In this document: positions 16,872-18,484 of the stretch, in pieces
How positions within the stretch are numbered: the first letter of the stretch is position 1
Layout: the number at the start of each line of letters is the position of its first letter
NCBI GenBank assembly: GCA_018675395.1
Contig: JABGYE010000302.1
Location: forward strand, 1-18,484
Reading direction: 5' to 3'
Length of the DNA stretch: 18,484 nt
DNA from: EC70 sp018675395
GTDB taxonomy: Bacteria; Verrucomicrobiota; Verrucomicrobiia; Verrucomicrobiales; DEV007
Made by a program: the position numbers and the translations under genes
Notes under the pieces: generated by a model
Told to the model about the DNA's origin: nothing
The model's database searches: none
Seen by the model: the letters and a program-made list of their open reading frames with translations, nothing else

Positions 16872-16900
16872 GAAGGCCCGGGCACAATGCCCGGGCCTTC
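16872..16900 (-). terminator. intrinsic terminator of the ammonium transporter gene
   Basis: A 13-bp perfect GC-rich stem (16872-16884 with 16888-16900, containing GGCCCGGGC) has a 3-base loop. It lies 31 bases past the amt stop and is followed in the amt transcript by a moderately U-rich stretch (UUAUGUCUUGU). It separates amt from the downstream smug1 gene on the same strand. Confidence 0.8.
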
Positions 16901-16931
16901 AGTTCATTTGATAAAATATTAATTATTAAGA

Positions 16932-18245
16932 TTAGTCATTATAGGCGGTTTCTCCGTGAGCTGCCTGGTCCAGACCAAGACTTTCATCAGATTCACTGAC
17001 CCTGAGGCCAACTGTCTTCTCAATAATCTTCAGAATAATAATGGTAACTACAGCAGTGAACACAATAGCAACTATTGATCCTAATGCTTGAATCCCTAAC
17101 TGACTTGTCCAGCTATAATTTTCTGCACCGTTTTCTGTTCCACCTAAGGCCGCTACTGCAACTACTGCGGCGAGGAGCGTCCCAACGAGTCCACCTACAC
17201 CGTGAACACCGACAACATCGAGTGAATCATCATATCCAAATGCGTTCTTCACCTTGATTGAGAAGTACCAGCAGATCGCACCCGAAGCGACCCCAATGAT
17301 TAGAGCCCCCATAGGACCAGCGACTCCAGAAGCAGGAGTGATGGCCGCAAGGCCAGCAATCGCAACAGTACAAATTCCAAGTACGGTTGGCTTCTTAGTT
17401 GTAGCCACGTCGATGAGCATCCAAGTCAGCGCTGCCGCTGCCGCTGAAATATGAGTCACAACGATGGACATGGCTCCAGCACCACTAGCTGTTAATCCAC
17501 TTCCACCATTGAATCCGAACCAACCGACCCAAAGCATGCAGGTACCTGTTAAGGTCATTGCAAGGTTATGCGGCGGAGATGTCTCCTTACGAGGTCCTAC
17601 CATGATACAAAAAATGAGAGCCGCGACACCAGCAGTGATATGAACGACAATACCCCCAGCTAAGTCAATGACTCCTTTTTCTTGCAACCATCCTCCAAAC
17701 CAAACCATGTGGCAAACAGGAGCATAACAGAAAAGCCCCCACAAAATAGCAAAGAGCATCACTGCTGAGAACTTGACTCTTTCAACAAAAGTACCCACAA
17801 CAAGGGCCGGGGTAATGATGAAGAATGTCATCTGAAAGGCAAACTCAAGGATATCAGGGATAGTCTTCCCTCCAGAATCATCTGTGGTAAGACCCTGGCC
17901 AAAGAGTGCCGATAAGTTTCCGATCCATGCTTGAATACCTTCTCCACCACCTTTCAGAGCAAGAGAATAACCAGCAACGAGCCAGACCACACTCAATATA
18001 CAAGCCATCGCAAAGCAATGCATGAGAACTGAGAGCACGTTCTTTTTGTGAACCAGACCGCCATAAAATAAAGCAAGTCCGGGAAGAGTCATGAACAGGA
18101 CCAATGCGGTAGCGGTCATAATCCATGAAGTATTTGCCGCTCCTATCGCCGAATCGACGGTAGAAGAGGATTCTTCTGCTAATGCCAGTGGGGCACTAAA
18201 CAGAAACAACATTAATGCGCCCAAGGACGCGTTTAGTTTTTTCAT
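16932..18245 (-). CDS. amt: ammonium transporter (Amt/MEP/Rh family)
   Basis: This 437-residue inner-membrane channel/transporter takes up ammonium. A signal-peptide-like N-terminus (MKKLNASLGALMLFLFSAPL, as in AmtB) precedes about eleven hydrophobic segments. The twin-His pore pair is H202 (GGIVVHITAG) and H348 (DVVGVHGVGG), and other family blocks are present: FFIITPALVVG with E155 and R156, SPPHNLAMTLTGT and WVGWFGFNGGSGL. The C-terminal tail ESLGLDQAAHGETAY is the conserved cytoplasmic region that contacts GlnK-type PII proteins. No glnK lies in the window. The ATG at 18245 is the natural start; no Shine-Dalgarno is visible. The gene sits downstream of a second amt gene and has its own terminators on both sides, so it is probably transcribed separately, likely under nitrogen control (inference). 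Confidence 0.97.
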   Translation of the reverse strand: MKKLNASLGALMLFLFSAPLALAEESSSTVDSAIGAANTSWIMTATALVLFMTLPGLALFYGGLVHKKNVLSVLMHCFAMACILSVVWLVAGYSLALKGGGEGIQAWIGNLSALFGQGLTTDDSGGKTIPDILEFAFQMTFFIITPALVVGTFVERVKFSAVMLFAILWGLFCYAPVCHMVWFGGWLQEKGVIDLAGGIVVHITAGVAALIFCIMVGPRKETSPPHNLAMTLTGTCMLWVGWFGFNGGSGLTASGAGAMSIVVTHISAAAAALTWMLIDVATTKKPTVLGICTVAIAGLAAITPASGVAGPMGALIIGVASGAICWYFSIKVKNAFGYDDSLDVVGVHGVGGLVGTLLAAVVAVAALGGTENGAENYSWTSQLGIQALGSIVAIVFTAVVTIIILKIIEKTVGLRVSESDESLGLDQAAHGETAYND

Positions 18246-18276
18246 TTTTAGTGAGAATATAGGGTTATATATTTAT

Positions 18277-18308
18277 AGAGTGGAAGGTACTATTGTGCCT
18301 TCTGCTCT
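18277..18308. promoter_or_regulatory. imperfect dyad in the amt upstream region
   Basis: AGAGTGGAAGGTAC (18277-18290) and GTGCCTTCTGCTCT (18295-18308) form a near-perfect inverted repeat around TATT. All 14 positions pair if three G-T wobbles are allowed on the plus strand. It lies 32-63 bases before the amt ATG and next to the candidate -10 element, so it may be an operator or a leader hairpin. Function unknown. Confidence 0.35.
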
Positions 18309-18333
18309 ATATATGCAGCAGTTTTTGTTCCAA
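18306..18333 (-). promoter_or_regulatory. candidate amt promoter
   Basis: On the minus strand TTGGAA (18328-18333) and TATAGA (18306-18311) are 16 bases apart, giving a plausible sigma-70-type promoter about 60 bases before the amt start. It lies just downstream of the second amt gene's terminator, so amt can be expressed on its own. AT-rich context makes this a moderate call at best. Confidence 0.33.
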
Positions 18334-18355
18334 AATAATTAACCAAATTAAAGAA

Positions 18356-18390
18356 AAAGAGCCTCAGCGGTTAATCCGCTGAGGCTCTTT
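18356..18390 (-). terminator. intrinsic terminator of the upstream (second) amt gene
   Basis: A 15-bp perfect stem (18356-18370 with 18376-18390; core GAGCCTCAGCGG) has a 5-base loop (TTAAT) and in the leftward transcript is followed by a U-rich tract (UUCUUUAAUUU). It lies 36 bases after the stop codon of the partial gene at the right edge. This is the strongest terminator in the window. Confidence 0.88.
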
Positions 18391-18426
18391 AATAGAAAAA
18401 TATATACTATTATTTAAGCTTATTTA

Positions 18427-18484
18427 TTAACTATAAGCACTTTCTCCATGAGAACTTTGATCAAGACCAGTTTCCTCATCCCCC
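18427..18484 (-). CDS. second ammonium transporter, C-terminal fragment (cut by window edge)
   Basis: The minus strand from the right edge reads GDEETGLDQSSHGESAYS and then TAA at 18427-18429. This matches the conserved Amt cytoplasmic tail and is close to the ending of the neighbouring amt (ESLGLDQAAHGETAYND). The fragment is short, but the GLDQxxHGExAY pattern and the strong terminator behind it make a real gene end very likely. The bulk of the gene lies right of the window, upstream in transcription. Confidence 0.87.
   Translation of the reverse strand, partial: GDEETGLDQSSHGESAYS

Noticed and set aside
18287..18302. Possible sigma-54 promoter of amt (GGCAC followed by TACC on the minus strand)
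   Set aside because: The GG half and spacing fit, but the -12 element has CC in place of the required GC, so it fails the key test. The GGCAC is also part of the dyad.
1..18484. Defence system, prophage, transposon or CRISPR content
   Set aside because: Both strands were read for nuclease, integrase, transposase and repeat-spacer patterns; every sizeable frame is explained by the genes listed, and no direct-repeat array or terminal inverted repeat was seen.

Overview
The window looks like a chromosomal segment from a free-living, probably marine member of the Verrucomicrobiota (Opitutae-like), or a close relative in the PVC superphylum. The main reasons are the secreted DUF1549/DUF1553 plus DUF1501 pair, a sulfatase and a DUF1080 protein (a combination typical of Planctomycetes and Verrucomicrobia), and an alanyl-tRNA synthetase whose N-terminus reads like verrucomicrobial homologs. 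This is judged from remembered family features; no search was run. I see no insertion sequence, integrase, tRNA, rRNA or CRISPR array, and no gene-free stretch over about 155 bases.

Layout. 1-4025 (+): a 5'-truncated DUF1549/DUF1553 cytochrome-like protein and a Tat-exported DUF1501 protein, translationally linked. 4032-6622 (-): a secreted type I sulfatase and a secreted DUF1080 protein, facing that pair; together they suggest breakdown of a sulfated glycan. 6703-9474 (-): alaS. 9545-10045 (+): gluconokinase. 10051-12123 (-): oligopeptidase A (M3). 12233-13378 (+): arsenite methyltransferase ArsM with a Cys-rich tail. 13390-14331 (-): a secreted alpha/beta hydrolase. 14485-16090 (+): a small membrane-anchored protein with a CxxC motif, then a Met/His-rich predicted outer-membrane barrel; together they look like a metal (probably copper) locus. 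16099-16827 (-): a SMUG1-type uracil-DNA glycosylase. 16932-18245 (-): an ammonium transporter. 18427-18484 (-): the last 18 codons of a second ammonium transporter, cut by the window edge.

Organisation. All four convergent gene pairs abut with only 5-11 bp between stop codons, whereas the clear intrinsic terminators sit between same-strand neighbours (after each amt gene, and before the outer-membrane protein). Only the DUF1501 gene has a convincing Shine-Dalgarno sequence, and two genes have only TTG or GTG as usable starts. The central and right parts are mostly single-gene transcription units with housekeeping or stress roles.

No unmistakably new multi-gene system is present. The parts most worth following are the CxxC protein plus Met/His-rich barrel locus, the glycan cluster with its heme-motif protein, the bacterial SMUG1, and the tandem amt genes.
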